In this document: one piece after another, positions 30,460 through 39,029 of the stretch | How the letters are laid out: the number at the start of each line of letters is the position of its first letter | Position numbering within the stretch: the stretch's first letter is position 1 | DNA from: Ferrimonas sediminicola | GTDB taxonomy: Bacteria; Pseudomonadota; Gammaproteobacteria; Enterobacterales; Shewanellaceae | NCBI RefSeq assembly: GCF_005116715.1 | Contig: NZ_SWCI01000001.1 | Span: 664,490-728,489 of the forward strand | DNA length: 64,000 bases | Direction of reading: 5' to 3' | Made by a program: the position numbers and the translations under genes | The notes under the pieces: generated by a model | The model's database searches: none | What the model was told of the DNA's origin: nothing | Seen by the model: only the letters and a program-made list of their open reading frames with translations

Positions 30460-31845
30460 ATGGCATTGATTGGTGGAATCGAGTCTCACGCCAGTGCGGC
30501 TGAGAAGTTTAACCGCGACGTCGAGCGCGTTAATTGGCACGACAAGGCACTGTGGAACCTGCGTCACAAGCGTGACCTGGCGGCAGAATCCCAGCCCGAG
30601 TGGGAGGAGCTCAAGCAACTGGGTTCCGAGTACAAGCTGCACACTCTGGCGAACCTCAAGCACTACCTGACCGAGTTTGAGGCCAACTGTAAGAAGAACG
30701 GCATCGTGGTGCACTGGGCGAAAGACGCCAAGGAGCACAACGAGATCGTGCATGGCATCCTGTCCAAGCACAATGTAAAGAACCTGGTGAAGTCCAAGTC
30801 GATGTTGACTGAGGAGTGTCACCTGAACCCCTACCTGATCGAGCGCGGCATCGACGTGATCGACACCGACCTGGGTGAGCGCATCATCCAGCTGAACGAG
30901 CAGCCGCCCAGCCACATCGTGGTGCCGGCCATCCACCTGAAGAAGGAGGAGGTTGGCGAGCTGTTCCACCGCAAGATCGGGTCCGAGAAGGGCGCTTCCT
31001 GCCCGACCTACCTGACCAAACAGGCCCGTGCGCACCTGCGTCAGAAGTTCCTGGAAGCGGACGCCGGCCTGACCGGGGTGAACATGGCGATCGCCAGCGA
31101 GGGCGCCGTCGCCATCGCCACTAACGAAGGCAACGCCGACATGGGTGTGAACCTGCCTAAGGTTCAGATCCACTGCATGGGCATCGACAAGATCGTACCC
31201 AACATGGACGCGGCCAGCGTGCTGTCCCGTACCCTGGCCCGTAACGCCACCGGCCAGCCCATCACCTCCTACACCACCCTCTACAAGGGCCCCAAGCAGG
31301 GCGGCGAGATGCACGTGGTGCTGGTGGACAACGGTCGCACCAAGCTGTTCCAGGATGAGTTGTTGGCGGAAGCCTACAAGTGTATTCGTTGCGGCGGCTG
31401 CCTGAACACCTGCCCCGTATACCGTCGCTCCAGTGGCTTCAGCTACAACGCCCTGATTCCCGGTCCTATCGGTATCGCAGTCAGTGCCGGTGACGACGAG
31501 ACCCACTCCCTGGCCTGGGCCTGCTCCCTGTGCGGTTCCTGTACTCAGGTTTGCCCCACCAAGGTGCCTCTGGACAAGATCATCTTCAAATGGCGTCGCA
31601 TCCACGCCGATCAGGGCAAGCTGCCCTACGGCAAGAGCGGCTACATGCCTTGGGTTGGTAAGTTCATGGCCAGCGAGACCATGCTCAACCTGGGTATGGC
31701 CAGTGCCCGTACCGCCCTGCGGATCCTGCCCGATGCACTGATGAAGCCCTTCGGCATGGATTGGACCAAACACCGTGAACTGCCTAAAGCACCTAAGACC
31801 GGCTCCTTCGAAGCGTGGTTCAAGAAAAACCGGGAGAACAAGTAA
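30460..31845 (+). CDS. lutB: L-lactate oxidation Fe-S protein LutB/LldF
   Basis: 461 residues. An N-terminal LUD domain is followed by two 4Fe-4S ferredoxin motifs: CIRCGGCLNTCP from residue 308 and CSLCGSCTQVCP from about residue 355. The C-terminal segment (DWTKHRELPKAP...SFEAWF) is typical of the family. It is expected to pass electrons from lactate oxidation toward the respiratory chain. The stop shares a base with the lutC start (TAATG). Confidence 0.93.
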   Translation: MALIGGIESHASAAEKFNRDVERVNWHDKALWNLRHKRDLAAESQPEWEELKQLGSEYKLHTLANLKHYLTEFEANCKKNGIVVHWAKDAKEHNEIVHGILSKHNVKNLVKSKSMLTEECHLNPYLIERGIDVIDTDLGERIIQLNEQPPSHIVVPAIHLKKEEVGELFHRKIGSEKGASCPTYLTKQARAHLRQKFLEADAGLTGVNMAIASEGAVAIATNEGNADMGVNLPKVQIHCMGIDKIVPNMDAASVLSRTLARNATGQPITSYTTLYKGPKQGGEMHVVLVDNGRTKLFQDELLAEAYKCIRCGGCLNTCPVYRRSSGFSYNALIPGPIGIAVSAGDDETHSLAWACSLCGSCTQVCPTKVPLDKIIFKWRRIHADQGKLPYGKSGYMPWVGKFMASETMLNLGMASARTALRILPDALMKPFGMDWTKHRELPKAPKTGSFEAWFKKNRENK

Positions 31846-32417
31846 TGTCTAGCCGTGACGCAATCTTCGCCGCATTGGATAAGTGCAACCTGCCCGATGC
31901 GCCTATGCCTTCGATCACCATCGAGCCCAACAACGAAGACCTGATGGGCCAGTATGAAGCCAACCTGGCCAAGGTGGGCGGAACCCTGGTTCGTGTTAAG
32001 GACCTGAGTGAAGTGCAGGCGCAGCTGGACAAGGCGATGGCCGACAACCAGAAGGTGATCTGCCGTGTCGAGGGCCTGACCGGCAACCGCGAACTGGACG
32101 CCGATCCCCACGATCTGCACGACCTGGACCTGGCGCTGATCGACGCCGAGGCCGCCGTGGCCGAGAATGGCGCGGTGTTTGTTCGCGAAACCGCCAGTGG
32201 CCACCGCGTACTGCCCTACATCACCGAGAATCTGGCGGTGGTGGTCAAGGCGGACACCCTGGTTGCCAACATGCATGAAGTGGTTAAGCGGGTAAAACTG
32301 GAGTCTGGTCAGCATGGTGCCTTTATCGCCGGTCCCTCCAAGACCGCCGATATCGAACAGGCCCTGGTGATCGGCGCCCACGGTGCCTGCTCCATGACCG
32401 TATACATGCTCGACTAA
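31845..32417 (+). CDS. lutC: L-lactate oxidation protein LutC/LldG (LUD domain)
   Basis: 190 residues from ATG 31845, which overlaps the lutB stop, indicating translational coupling. The LUD domain includes NGAVFVRETASGHRVLPY and a C-terminal FIAGPSKTADIEQALVIGAHGACSM, the family signature. No lactate permease or D-lactate dehydrogenase gene is adjacent in this window. Confidence 0.92.
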   Translation: MSSRDAIFAALDKCNLPDAPMPSITIEPNNEDLMGQYEANLAKVGGTLVRVKDLSEVQAQLDKAMADNQKVICRVEGLTGNRELDADPHDLHDLDLALIDAEAAVAENGAVFVRETASGHRVLPYITENLAVVVKADTLVANMHEVVKRVKLESGQHGAFIAGPSKTADIEQALVIGAHGACSMTVYMLD

Positions 32418-32589
32418 GGGGCAGTTGACCGGGTCCGAATGACGTGCCGGTGCAAAGACGCACCGGGCGGCGGCCACAGCCCCCGCCTCCCGATACAGAG
32501 TCTCCATCCCTGGCTCTGTGGGACGCCTCCCCTGCACACAAGGGGGAGACCCGGTCATCCATCTTCTCGTGTAGTTAGCACACACGTTT

Positions 32590-32617
32590 GGCTCACTTCG
32601 GTGAGCCTCTTTTCTTT
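32590..32617 (+). terminator. lutABC terminator with UUCG loop
   Basis: GGCTCAC-TTCG-GTGAGCC is a 7-bp perfect stem with a stable tetraloop, followed by TCTTTTCTTT. It ends the lut operon 170 bases after lutC. A similar sequence recurs 63 bases on without the hairpin. Nothing else supportable was seen in 32418-32772. Confidence 0.75.
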
Positions 32618-32772
32618 ATCACACCGGCCAAGCCGGTTTAGCACACAGGTTTGGCCCACTGCGGCCCGCTTTTGGTGCTCCTGCCCACCACGCCCTGAAA
32701 CCGGGTCCATTGCAAGCCGGCCGTTTTTCTGCATTTAATGCCTTTGGGAAAAAGGAAGTCAAGGAGCGGCTT

Positions 32773-33678
32773 GTGCAGGAGAGAGGCAGGGTACAAAATC
32801 CGGCAATAGTGCTGCAGGCGCAAAACTTGGTGAAGCGCTTTGGTGATCTGGTCGCGGTAGATCAGCTGAGCCTGGCCCTGGAGGAGGGGGAGTGCTTCGG
32901 GTTGCTGGGGCCAAATGGCGCCGGAAAGTCCACCACACTGGAGATGCTGGAGGGTATTTTGCCGCCCACATCCGGCGAGATTCTATTCGATGGCGAGCCC
33001 CTTAAGGGGGACTACCGCCAGCAGATCGGCATTCAGTTTCAGGCCACCGCCCTGCCTGAGTACCTGTCGGTCAACGACTGCCTGACCCTGTTTTCCAGCC
33101 TCTATCGTCACACCATGGACAGCGCTGAGCTGGTGCGGATCTGTCGCCTGGAGGCGCTGTTGCCACAGCGTCACAGTACCCTATCAGGGGGACAGCGGCA
33201 GCGGCTGCTGCTGGCGCTGGCGTTGCTCAACCGGCCCAGGTTGCTGTTTCTCGATGAGCCCACCACCGGCCTGGATCCCCAGGCCAGGCACAACTTCTGG
33301 CAACTGATCCGTGACATCCGCAGCACTGGCACCACCATCCTGCTGACCACTCACTACATGGATGAGGCGGAGCAGCTGTGTGACCGCATCGCCATCATGG
33401 ATCATGGCCGGGTACTGCGCCAGGACACGCCGGCGCGGTTGATCGAGCAGGAGTTCCGCGCCCGCCTGGTCAGCCTGCCCGCCGACCTGTCCCTGGGGGG
33501 GCAGTGGACCCGCCCCTGGGTGGTGCGCAACGGCCGCCAGGAGTACCACACCGACGACGTCAACCAGGTGCTGACCGAGCTGCAGCGGCGCCGGGTGGAT
33601 CTGACCGGGCTCAACGTCCGCCGCCCCAATCTGGAGGATCTGTTCCTGAAACTTACCGGCCATCAACTGAGGAGCTGA
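32773..33678 (+). CDS. ABC-2 type transporter ATP-binding protein
   Basis: 301 residues from GTG 32773, chosen because AAGGAG lies six bases upstream and the longer reading has no ribosome site. Walker A is GPNGAGKST, the signature LSGGQRQRLLLA and Walker B LLFLDEPTTGLDP, then the switch His in TTHYMDEAEQ. The C-terminal tail resembles drug- or polysaccharide-exporter ATPases (NodI/DrrA type). It is two bases from the permease gene, so they form one transporter. The substrate cannot be told. Confidence 0.9.
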   Translation: MQERGRVQNPAIVLQAQNLVKRFGDLVAVDQLSLALEEGECFGLLGPNGAGKSTTLEMLEGILPPTSGEILFDGEPLKGDYRQQIGIQFQATALPEYLSVNDCLTLFSSLYRHTMDSAELVRICRLEALLPQRHSTLSGGQRQRLLLALALLNRPRLLFLDEPTTGLDPQARHNFWQLIRDIRSTGTTILLTTHYMDEAEQLCDRIAIMDHGRVLRQDTPARLIEQEFRARLVSLPADLSLGGQWTRPWVVRNGRQEYHTDDVNQVLTELQRRRVDLTGLNVRRPNLEDLFLKLTGHQLRS

Positions 33679-33680
33679 CC

Positions 33681-34664
33681 ATGAGGAGCCTGCTGGCACT
33701 GATCCACGCCCGGAACCTGGAGTTTGTCCGGGATCGTTCCGCCCTGGGCTGGAGCCTGATGTTTCCCCTGATGCTGATCGTCGGCTTTGGCATCGCCTTC
33801 TCCGACACCGACAAACCCGAGTACAAGCTTGGGGTGGTCGGGGAGCCAGTCTACCTGGAGGCGCTGAGGCAGACCCGCTACCTGCAGCTGATTGGCTACG
33901 AGGATGAGCGGTTGGCGCGGATCAAGGTTGGGCGGCACCAGCTGGACCTGTTGCTGACCGAACAGGGTTATGTGGTCAACCCCGACTCCATGAAGGGCTA
34001 CCTGGCGGAGCGTATCCTCAAGGCGGAGGTGGGGCCGCTGCCCGCCACCCAGGTTCAGGGGGAAGCGGTGCGCTACATCGACTGGCTGATGCCCGGGGTG
34101 ATCGGCATGAATATGATGTTCTCCGGCCTCTACGGTGTGGGTTATGTCATCGTCAGATATAGAAAAAACGGCGTGCTCAAACGCTACCAGGCCACCCCGA
34201 TGAAGCCCTGGATCTTCATCCTGTCCCAGATCTGCAGCAGGATGATCCTGATGATGGCCACCGCTACCCTGGTGTTCGCCGCCTGTACCCTGATGTTCTC
34301 CATTCCCATCAACGGCAGCCTGCTGCTGCTGTTGGTGACGGCGCTGCTGGGGGCGCTCTCCCTGGTGAGCGTCGGCCTGCTGGTGGCGTGCCGGACCCGC
34401 TCTGAGGAGTTCGGCAACGGGGTGTTGAACCTGATCGCCTGGCCGATGATGTTCCTCTCCGGCGTCTGGTTCTCCCTGGAGGGCACCGCCCCCTGGATCC
34501 GGGGACTGGCCAACCTGTTGCCGCTGTCCCACCTCAACGCCGCCAGCCGTGCCATTATTATTGACGGTGCCGGGGTCGCTGAGCTGTTGCCCCACTGGCT
34601 GGCCCTGGTCTCCATCTCCGCCGTGGCGATCTTCATCGGGGCCAGATGGTTTCGTTGGAATTAG
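33681..34664 (+). CDS. ABC-2 type transporter permease
   Basis: 327 residues from ATG 33681 (GGAGCTGACC upstream). One N-terminal helix (SALGWSLMFPLMLIVGFGIAF), a soluble loop and five further helices in the C-terminal half fit the ABC2 membrane family with an extended extracytoplasmic domain. RYKKNGVLKRYQATPMKPW is the conserved coupling region, here with RYRKNG. Exporter partner of the preceding ATPase; substrate unknown. Confidence 0.88.
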   Translation: MRSLLALIHARNLEFVRDRSALGWSLMFPLMLIVGFGIAFSDTDKPEYKLGVVGEPVYLEALRQTRYLQLIGYEDERLARIKVGRHQLDLLLTEQGYVVNPDSMKGYLAERILKAEVGPLPATQVQGEAVRYIDWLMPGVIGMNMMFSGLYGVGYVIVRYRKNGVLKRYQATPMKPWIFILSQICSRMILMMATATLVFAACTLMFSIPINGSLLLLLVTALLGALSLVSVGLLVACRTRSEEFGNGVLNLIAWPMMFLSGVWFSLEGTAPWIRGLANLLPLSHLNAASRAIIIDGAGVAELLPHWLALVSISAVAIFIGARWFRWN

Positions 34665-34748
34665 CGGCGGCCGATCGGCGGTGCTCAGCCACTCGTTCTA
34701 TGGTGATGCGCCTTAACCGCCTACGATCGACAGCCACCGGGAGGGCCT

Positions 34749-35114
34749 ATGGCCAAGGTATTGGGAGTGGGGGGCATCTTCTTCAAGAGCCAGAACCCGA
34801 AATTGCTGGGGCAGTGGTATCGAGATCACCTGGGGATGGAGGTGGGCGAGTACGGCGCCGATTTCTCCCCCGGCGCCATGCCGGAAAATGGCCTGACCGT
34901 CTGGTGTCCGTTCGCCGAGGAGAGCGAGTACTTCCAGCCCTCGGCCCGGTCCTATATGTTCAACCTGGTGGTGGATGACCTGGCCGGGGCGCTGTGTCAG
35001 GTGGAGGCGGGTGGTGGCGAACTGGTGGGGGAGATCGTCAAGGAGTCCTATGGTCAGTTTGGCTGGTTTATCGACCCCGAAGGCAACAAGGTGGAGCTGT
35101 GGCAGCCCGCCTGA
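34749..35114 (+). CDS. Glyoxalase/VOC superfamily protein
   Basis: 121 residues of a single vicinal-oxygen-chelate fold: LGVGGIFFKSQNP at the N-terminus, WYRDHLGMEVG and a C-terminal FGWFIDPEGNKVELWQP with the metal-ligand Glu. Family members include small glyoxalase-like enzymes and antibiotic-binding proteins; the substrate is not inferable. RBS GGGAGGG precedes the ATG. It stands alone between the ABC transporter and the envelope island. Confidence 0.85.
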   Translation: MAKVLGVGGIFFKSQNPKLLGQWYRDHLGMEVGEYGADFSPGAMPENGLTVWCPFAEESEYFQPSARSYMFNLVVDDLAGALCQVEAGGGELVGEIVKESYGQFGWFIDPEGNKVELWQPA

Positions 35115-35130
35115 GGTGGGCTGCCCCCAG

Positions 35131-36429
35131 TTATAAGATCTCCCCCTTAAGCGTGGCAAACTCTTCGTGGTAGCCGACGACCCTGTCCAGGTAAACCTTT
35201 GTTTCATCATAGGGTAGGAAGCCCTGTAGCCGGTCGAACACCTCCACTGGCGACAACTGGTTGATGATTGGTGCAGCTTTGAGGATGTTTCTGCTCCTAT
35301 CTGGGTTGAAAGCCCTGGCCACGTTGCCCGGACCGGTATTATAAGCGGCTATGGTGCAGTATAACCTGGCCCTAGGGTCCTCGATTCTCGCAAGGTATTT
35401 GTCGTACAGCAGGTGCAGATAGGCGGTGCCATATCGAATGTTCTCCGAGGGTTGGAACAACTGATATTCACTGGGCTTGCCGTGGCGATTCAACAACTTG
35501 TCATTGACATCCTTTCCCGCACTCGACGGTACGATCTGCATCAGTCCAAAAGCAGGAATATGAGATTTCGCTCTAGGGTTAAAGCTGCTCTCCGCTTTTA
35601 TGATGGCGAAGATAAGCTCTGGTGCAACTTGCCACTGCTCAGACTCTGATTTGACTGCGGCCAGGTAGGGCTCGGCCCGGCTGGCTATCCGCTTATTGGG
35701 GAGGGTGACCTTGTAGGTGGTGACTACCTTGGCGCTTGGGTCGTGGCGCATCTGCTGGCTGTACTGTGCTTTGAGCTGGGCCAGACGATCCACTTCATGG
35801 GCTTTGACCTTTTTCTTCTCCCTGTCCAGTTGCAACTCCACCTTGGTTTCGTCCGAACCATTCATAATGGCGAGGTCTGCCCTCTTTTCCAGAGCTATCA
35901 GCGCTTGCTGATGCTGCTGGCTGATGAGCTTCTCCTGTTCCTCCTCAGCCTGAATACTGTAGGAGACAGGTGTTTTTTCTGGAGCACCCTGCCTCAGCAA
36001 CTCTTCTGCTGAAACTGACAACTGCACCAGCGGAGCCTTTGTTTGTATTGCCGCCGTGTCTTCGGGTTGAGAGATTTTCTGGAGCTGGGCGATCGCCTGT
36101 TCCAGTGTGTTTGTAGAACCCAGTTCATGGATGACACTGATCTCGATGGTATCATTGGCAAAATCTACCACAGTGCGTTTTGTGAGATCGTCGCTGTAGT
36201 CGACGTAGGTATCGGCATCGCTTTGCAACGGCCGACCCCAGAGTTTCATCAACTCCTGACGCCGTCGATCAAACTGATCAAGATAGTCAGACTTATATTG
36301 TTCAAACTCAGATATAGTCTGTTGCTTGAAGGCCTCAAACTCCGCCAGCTCCTGAGAGGCTGGCGCCGGACCCACAAGCAACACTGCTGCCAGCAGGGTG
36401 CTGCCGGCAGCCGCGTTGCTTCTTTTCAT
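35131..36429 (-). CDS. MltC-like lytic transglycosylase with a long linker
   Basis: 432 residues with a signal peptide (AAGSTLLAAVLLVGPAPAS). The N-terminal part (FEAFKQQTISEFEQYKSDYLDQF...YVDYSDDLTKRTVVDF) matches the DUF3393 domain that precedes the catalytic domain of MltC. The SLT domain has ESSFNPRAKSHIPAFGLMQIVP with the catalytic Glu, then YLHLLYDKYL and CTIAAYNTGPGNVARAF. A Glu/Lys/Gln-rich linker of about 100 residues separates the two, and the protein is longer than E. coli MltC (about 360). No lipobox is evident, so it may be periplasmic. It is last in the leftward island. Confidence 0.82.
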   Translation of the reverse strand: MKRSNAAAGSTLLAAVLLVGPAPASQELAEFEAFKQQTISEFEQYKSDYLDQFDRRRQELMKLWGRPLQSDADTYVDYSDDLTKRTVVDFANDTIEISVIHELGSTNTLEQAIAQLQKISQPEDTAAIQTKAPLVQLSVSAEELLRQGAPEKTPVSYSIQAEEEQEKLISQQHQQALIALEKRADLAIMNGSDETKVELQLDREKKKVKAHEVDRLAQLKAQYSQQMRHDPSAKVVTTYKVTLPNKRIASRAEPYLAAVKSESEQWQVAPELIFAIIKAESSFNPRAKSHIPAFGLMQIVPSSAGKDVNDKLLNRHGKPSEYQLFQPSENIRYGTAYLHLLYDKYLARIEDPRARLYCTIAAYNTGPGNVARAFNPDRSRNILKAAPIINQLSPVEVFDRLQGFLPYDETKVYLDRVVGYHEEFATLKGEIL

Positions 36430-36446
36430 GAGCTTCTCCTGAGCAG

Positions 36447-37019
36447 TTAGAGTGCGGTGGTGTTCACCAGCAGGGCACTGAGCACCTTATCTGCCTTCTC
36501 CTCCTTGAACCTTTGCCATAGCTCGGAATCGCGATCCTTACTGGCTTCCAGAGCGGTTCGCATGGTCCGTTGATAGTCCGCATTGCTCATACCAACAAGA
36601 ACATAGAGAGCGCCGCTAGGGCTGGTCCGGGACTTAATGATGCGGGCCCCTGACAGGGTCTGCTTAGTGATGCTGGAAGCCGCCTTTTCAATCAGCTGCT
36701 TGATCTCACCACTGGCATCGACGTTATTGGCGACAACGGCATCATTAAGCTTGGCTGAGATGTTTGACTGGAAGGTCTTGGCCAACTGAACCCGGGCTTC
36801 GGAACTGGCGACATCCTTCATGAAGCCGATGCCTGCGGCAGATTTCGTGGCGTAACCCACGGCCGTCAGGGCGTAGTTGTCTATGCCCTCATCACAAACC
36901 CAACTGGGGGCCTCCACCTCCGGTGAGTCGGGGAAGGTGCAGGCCATGGTAATAGGTTCCGGTGTGGATGAGCAGCCCGTTACCAGAGCAATCGCGAGTA
37001 TAGGTAAAAATTTCTTCAT
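36447..37019 (-). CDS. LPP20 family outer-membrane lipoprotein
   Basis: 190 residues with lipobox VTGC (Cys16) after MKKFLPILAIA. The LPP20 domain follows: DNYALTAVGYATKSA...ASSEARVQLAKTFQ and a late ALYVLVGM. LPP20-type proteins include FlgP of Vibrio flagella and other envelope lipoproteins, but no flagellar genes are nearby. The gene lies between the CsgG-like lipoprotein and the transglycosylase in a run of five co-directional genes. Confidence 0.82.
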   Translation of the reverse strand: MKKFLPILAIALVTGCSSTPEPITMACTFPDSPEVEAPSWVCDEGIDNYALTAVGYATKSAAGIGFMKDVASSEARVQLAKTFQSNISAKLNDAVVANNVDASGEIKQLIEKAASSITKQTLSGARIIKSRTSPSGALYVLVGMSNADYQRTMRTALEASKDRDSELWQRFKEEKADKVLSALLVNTTAL

Positions 37020-37031
37020 AGTTTCGCTCTC

Positions 37032-38057
37032 TTAGAGGTTAAACATTTCACGCAGATCTTTGGTGCTCTTGTCGGCCATCTCAAATATGTTGTCTTCGTG
37101 CTTGAGCTTGACCAGGTCTCCACGACGGATAGTCTCCAGTTTTTCCTTTTTATTGAGCACGATCCAGGAAAACATTGGCTCGATAGCGCCAGTGAATTTG
37201 CCGAAAGCAATGGTTTCGAATTCAGTAATGGTTTCCCCATTACCCAGCTCGGTGATCTTTTTGCGCTTGATCTCGACTGAGTCGCCTTCTTTCGCTCCCC
37301 TGGCGGCCCCAAGAGAGACACGGAAGACGTTGTCGTTTTTATTACCACGGCGCTCGATAACATAACCCATTGGGGCCAGAGAATTACGAATTTCCGTCTG
37401 TGCGTGTTCTACCGCGTCGCCTGAGGCATTGGAGAGGAGTGCGCTGTGCTTGGACTTGGTCAAAGAACAATGACCATAAAAGGCCTCGACACTGGAATCG
37501 GTGCCCTTCATTTCTGCTGTGTTTACCTGGTTTAACTCCGGAATGGACAGGATGCGAAGCTGGCCTGAGACTTTGCTGTTGTAAACACATTTCGGGCCGG
37601 TCTCTTTGCCGGTGAGCAGATCCGTACCGCCATCGGTCTGTTTGGTACTGATGCTGGCCGTCGTGACAGTGCTGAAGATGGCGAAATCTGCAACATGGGG
37701 CCCATCGTAGTTGAGTTTTCCTGTGGTCTCGGCCAGCAGTAACTCTTCTTTTAGGGTTTTGGCCGACTCCCGATCCACGGCATAGATTCCGGCGCCAGCC
37801 AGGGCATTCTCGATTTGACCCTGGATCTGGCTCTGAATGGCCGCCTGGTTCACTCCGGTTGCCGAAACTTTGGTGGGCATGACAATGACTTTCTTTTGGC
37901 TGGAATCCAGAAGTTTTGCTGGCATATATTCAGTGTCCTGGATGGGGATATTGGGAAGTGAAGTGATCTCCTCCCTTTTGGGGCCAGTTGAAACACAGCC
38001 TGTCATTATCAATGCACCAATTACGGCGATGGTGAGGTTTGGTTTCCTGCAGGTCAT
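37032..38057 (-). CDS. CsgG/LpoB-like lipoprotein
   Basis: 341 residues with lipobox MTGC (Cys21). The core resembles the CsgG/LpoB nucleotide-binding-like fold: KVIVMPTKVSATGVNQ, a helix, IYAVDRESAKTLKEELLLAET, then YDGPHVADFAIFSTVTTASIS. The C-terminal part (EGDSVEIKRKK, RRGDLVKL) resembles FlgT-like beta modules. Family members activate penicillin-binding proteins (LpoB) or form secretion pores (CsgG); which applies here is unknown. It sits 12 bases before the LPP20 gene. Confidence 0.7.
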   Translation of the reverse strand: MTCRKPNLTIAVIGALIMTGCVSTGPKREEITSLPNIPIQDTEYMPAKLLDSSQKKVIVMPTKVSATGVNQAAIQSQIQGQIENALAGAGIYAVDRESAKTLKEELLLAETTGKLNYDGPHVADFAIFSTVTTASISTKQTDGGTDLLTGKETGPKCVYNSKVSGQLRILSIPELNQVNTAEMKGTDSSVEAFYGHCSLTKSKHSALLSNASGDAVEHAQTEIRNSLAPMGYVIERRGNKNDNVFRVSLGAARGAKEGDSVEIKRKKITELGNGETITEFETIAFGKFTGAIEPMFSWIVLNKKEKLETIRRGDLVKLKHEDNIFEMADKSTKDLREMFNL

Positions 38058-38083
38058 AATAACTTTCCTTGTATCATCATCAT

Positions 38084-39016
38084 TTATATTGAAAGTAAAA
38101 GCTTCCAGATATCTTCTTTGGCGATCTGGTTAAGCATTTGCTGCTCCGCAACCGCTTTCGCCTGCTCACCGCTAAGTGAGGAGACTCCGGTTGCAGACAG
38201 CCGTTTTACATTCAGAACCCTTCCCTGTTCTTCAACGATAAATTTGCCTTTCAGACTGACGTGGAACTGCCCAAAGATCTCTCGAGCAGGCTGGGGTTGT
38301 ATGGTGAACTTAAGGGTGGCCAAGGGTGATGGGCCAGAGCTCTGAAACCCGGCGTCGCCGAGCCATTGGCTTAGAAACTCTTGGGTCTGCTCACTGGTTT
38401 GCTCCAGCTTGAGCGCTATCACCCTGTGTTTTTTAGAGTCCGACAGGCGTTGCTCAAACCAATGGAGGTCTTCCAAAGAGGGAAGATTCTGTTGCTGTTG
38501 CTGCAGTATGGCAATCAGGCTTCGGGCCGATTCTGCATCTTGTTGACGGGTAAACAATTCTCGCAGTTCAACGAGGGGAGAGGCTTGCTGAGTTCGGAGG
38601 CGGTTAAACTCTTGAAGTAGCAGAGCGAGCTGCTGGCCCAGCCCCTTGAGTAAGGCGGTACGTTGCACCCTAATTAGCTGGTAGTGAGTCCCGTCTCTGT
38701 GCGCCGAATCATGCAGCTCATAGTTCGTCAGGGTTACTCCTGTACTTTCACTTCGTACTAGCTGATTGGCTTTGGTGGCTACTACATCATCGGTGACGCT
38801 GGTCTGGGTCTGCAGGCTTCCCTGAACCTTGACTTGAAGACGGCTGGTAACATCCATCAGTGCCTGATGCCGAGCATTCTCTAGGTTTATTCCTGCTCCG
38901 ACACCGTAAAGGTATTCGTCAGAATCTGACGGTGGTTCCAGGTACCAGGATGGGGGGGCGGCCCGGCAGGCGGTGGCGGTCAGGATCAGCAATAGGGCGG
39001 CTATCCTTATAGACAT
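38084..39016 (-). CDS. LPP20-like secreted protein
   Basis: 310 residues with signal sequence SIRIAALLLILTATAC; ATAC can serve as a lipobox with Cys17. The N-terminal half is LPP20-like: PPSWYLEPPSDSDEYLYGVGAGINLENARHQALMDVTSRL. The remainder is a Gln-rich helical region and a beta-rich C-terminus without known motif. Co-directional with its neighbours; 26 bases separate it from the CsgG-like gene. Confidence 0.72.
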   Translation of the reverse strand: MSIRIAALLLILTATACRAAPPSWYLEPPSDSDEYLYGVGAGINLENARHQALMDVTSRLQVKVQGSLQTQTSVTDDVVATKANQLVRSESTGVTLTNYELHDSAHRDGTHYQLIRVQRTALLKGLGQQLALLLQEFNRLRTQQASPLVELRELFTRQQDAESARSLIAILQQQQQNLPSLEDLHWFEQRLSDSKKHRVIALKLEQTSEQTQEFLSQWLGDAGFQSSGPSPLATLKFTIQPQPAREIFGQFHVSLKGKFIVEEQGRVLNVKRLSATGVSSLSGEQAKAVAEQQMLNQIAKEDIWKLLLSI

Positions 39017-39029
39017 TGGTGTGCTCCAG

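Noticed and set aside
32575..32664. Possible CRISPR-like repeat
   Set aside because: Only two imperfect copies, one explained by a terminator hairpin.
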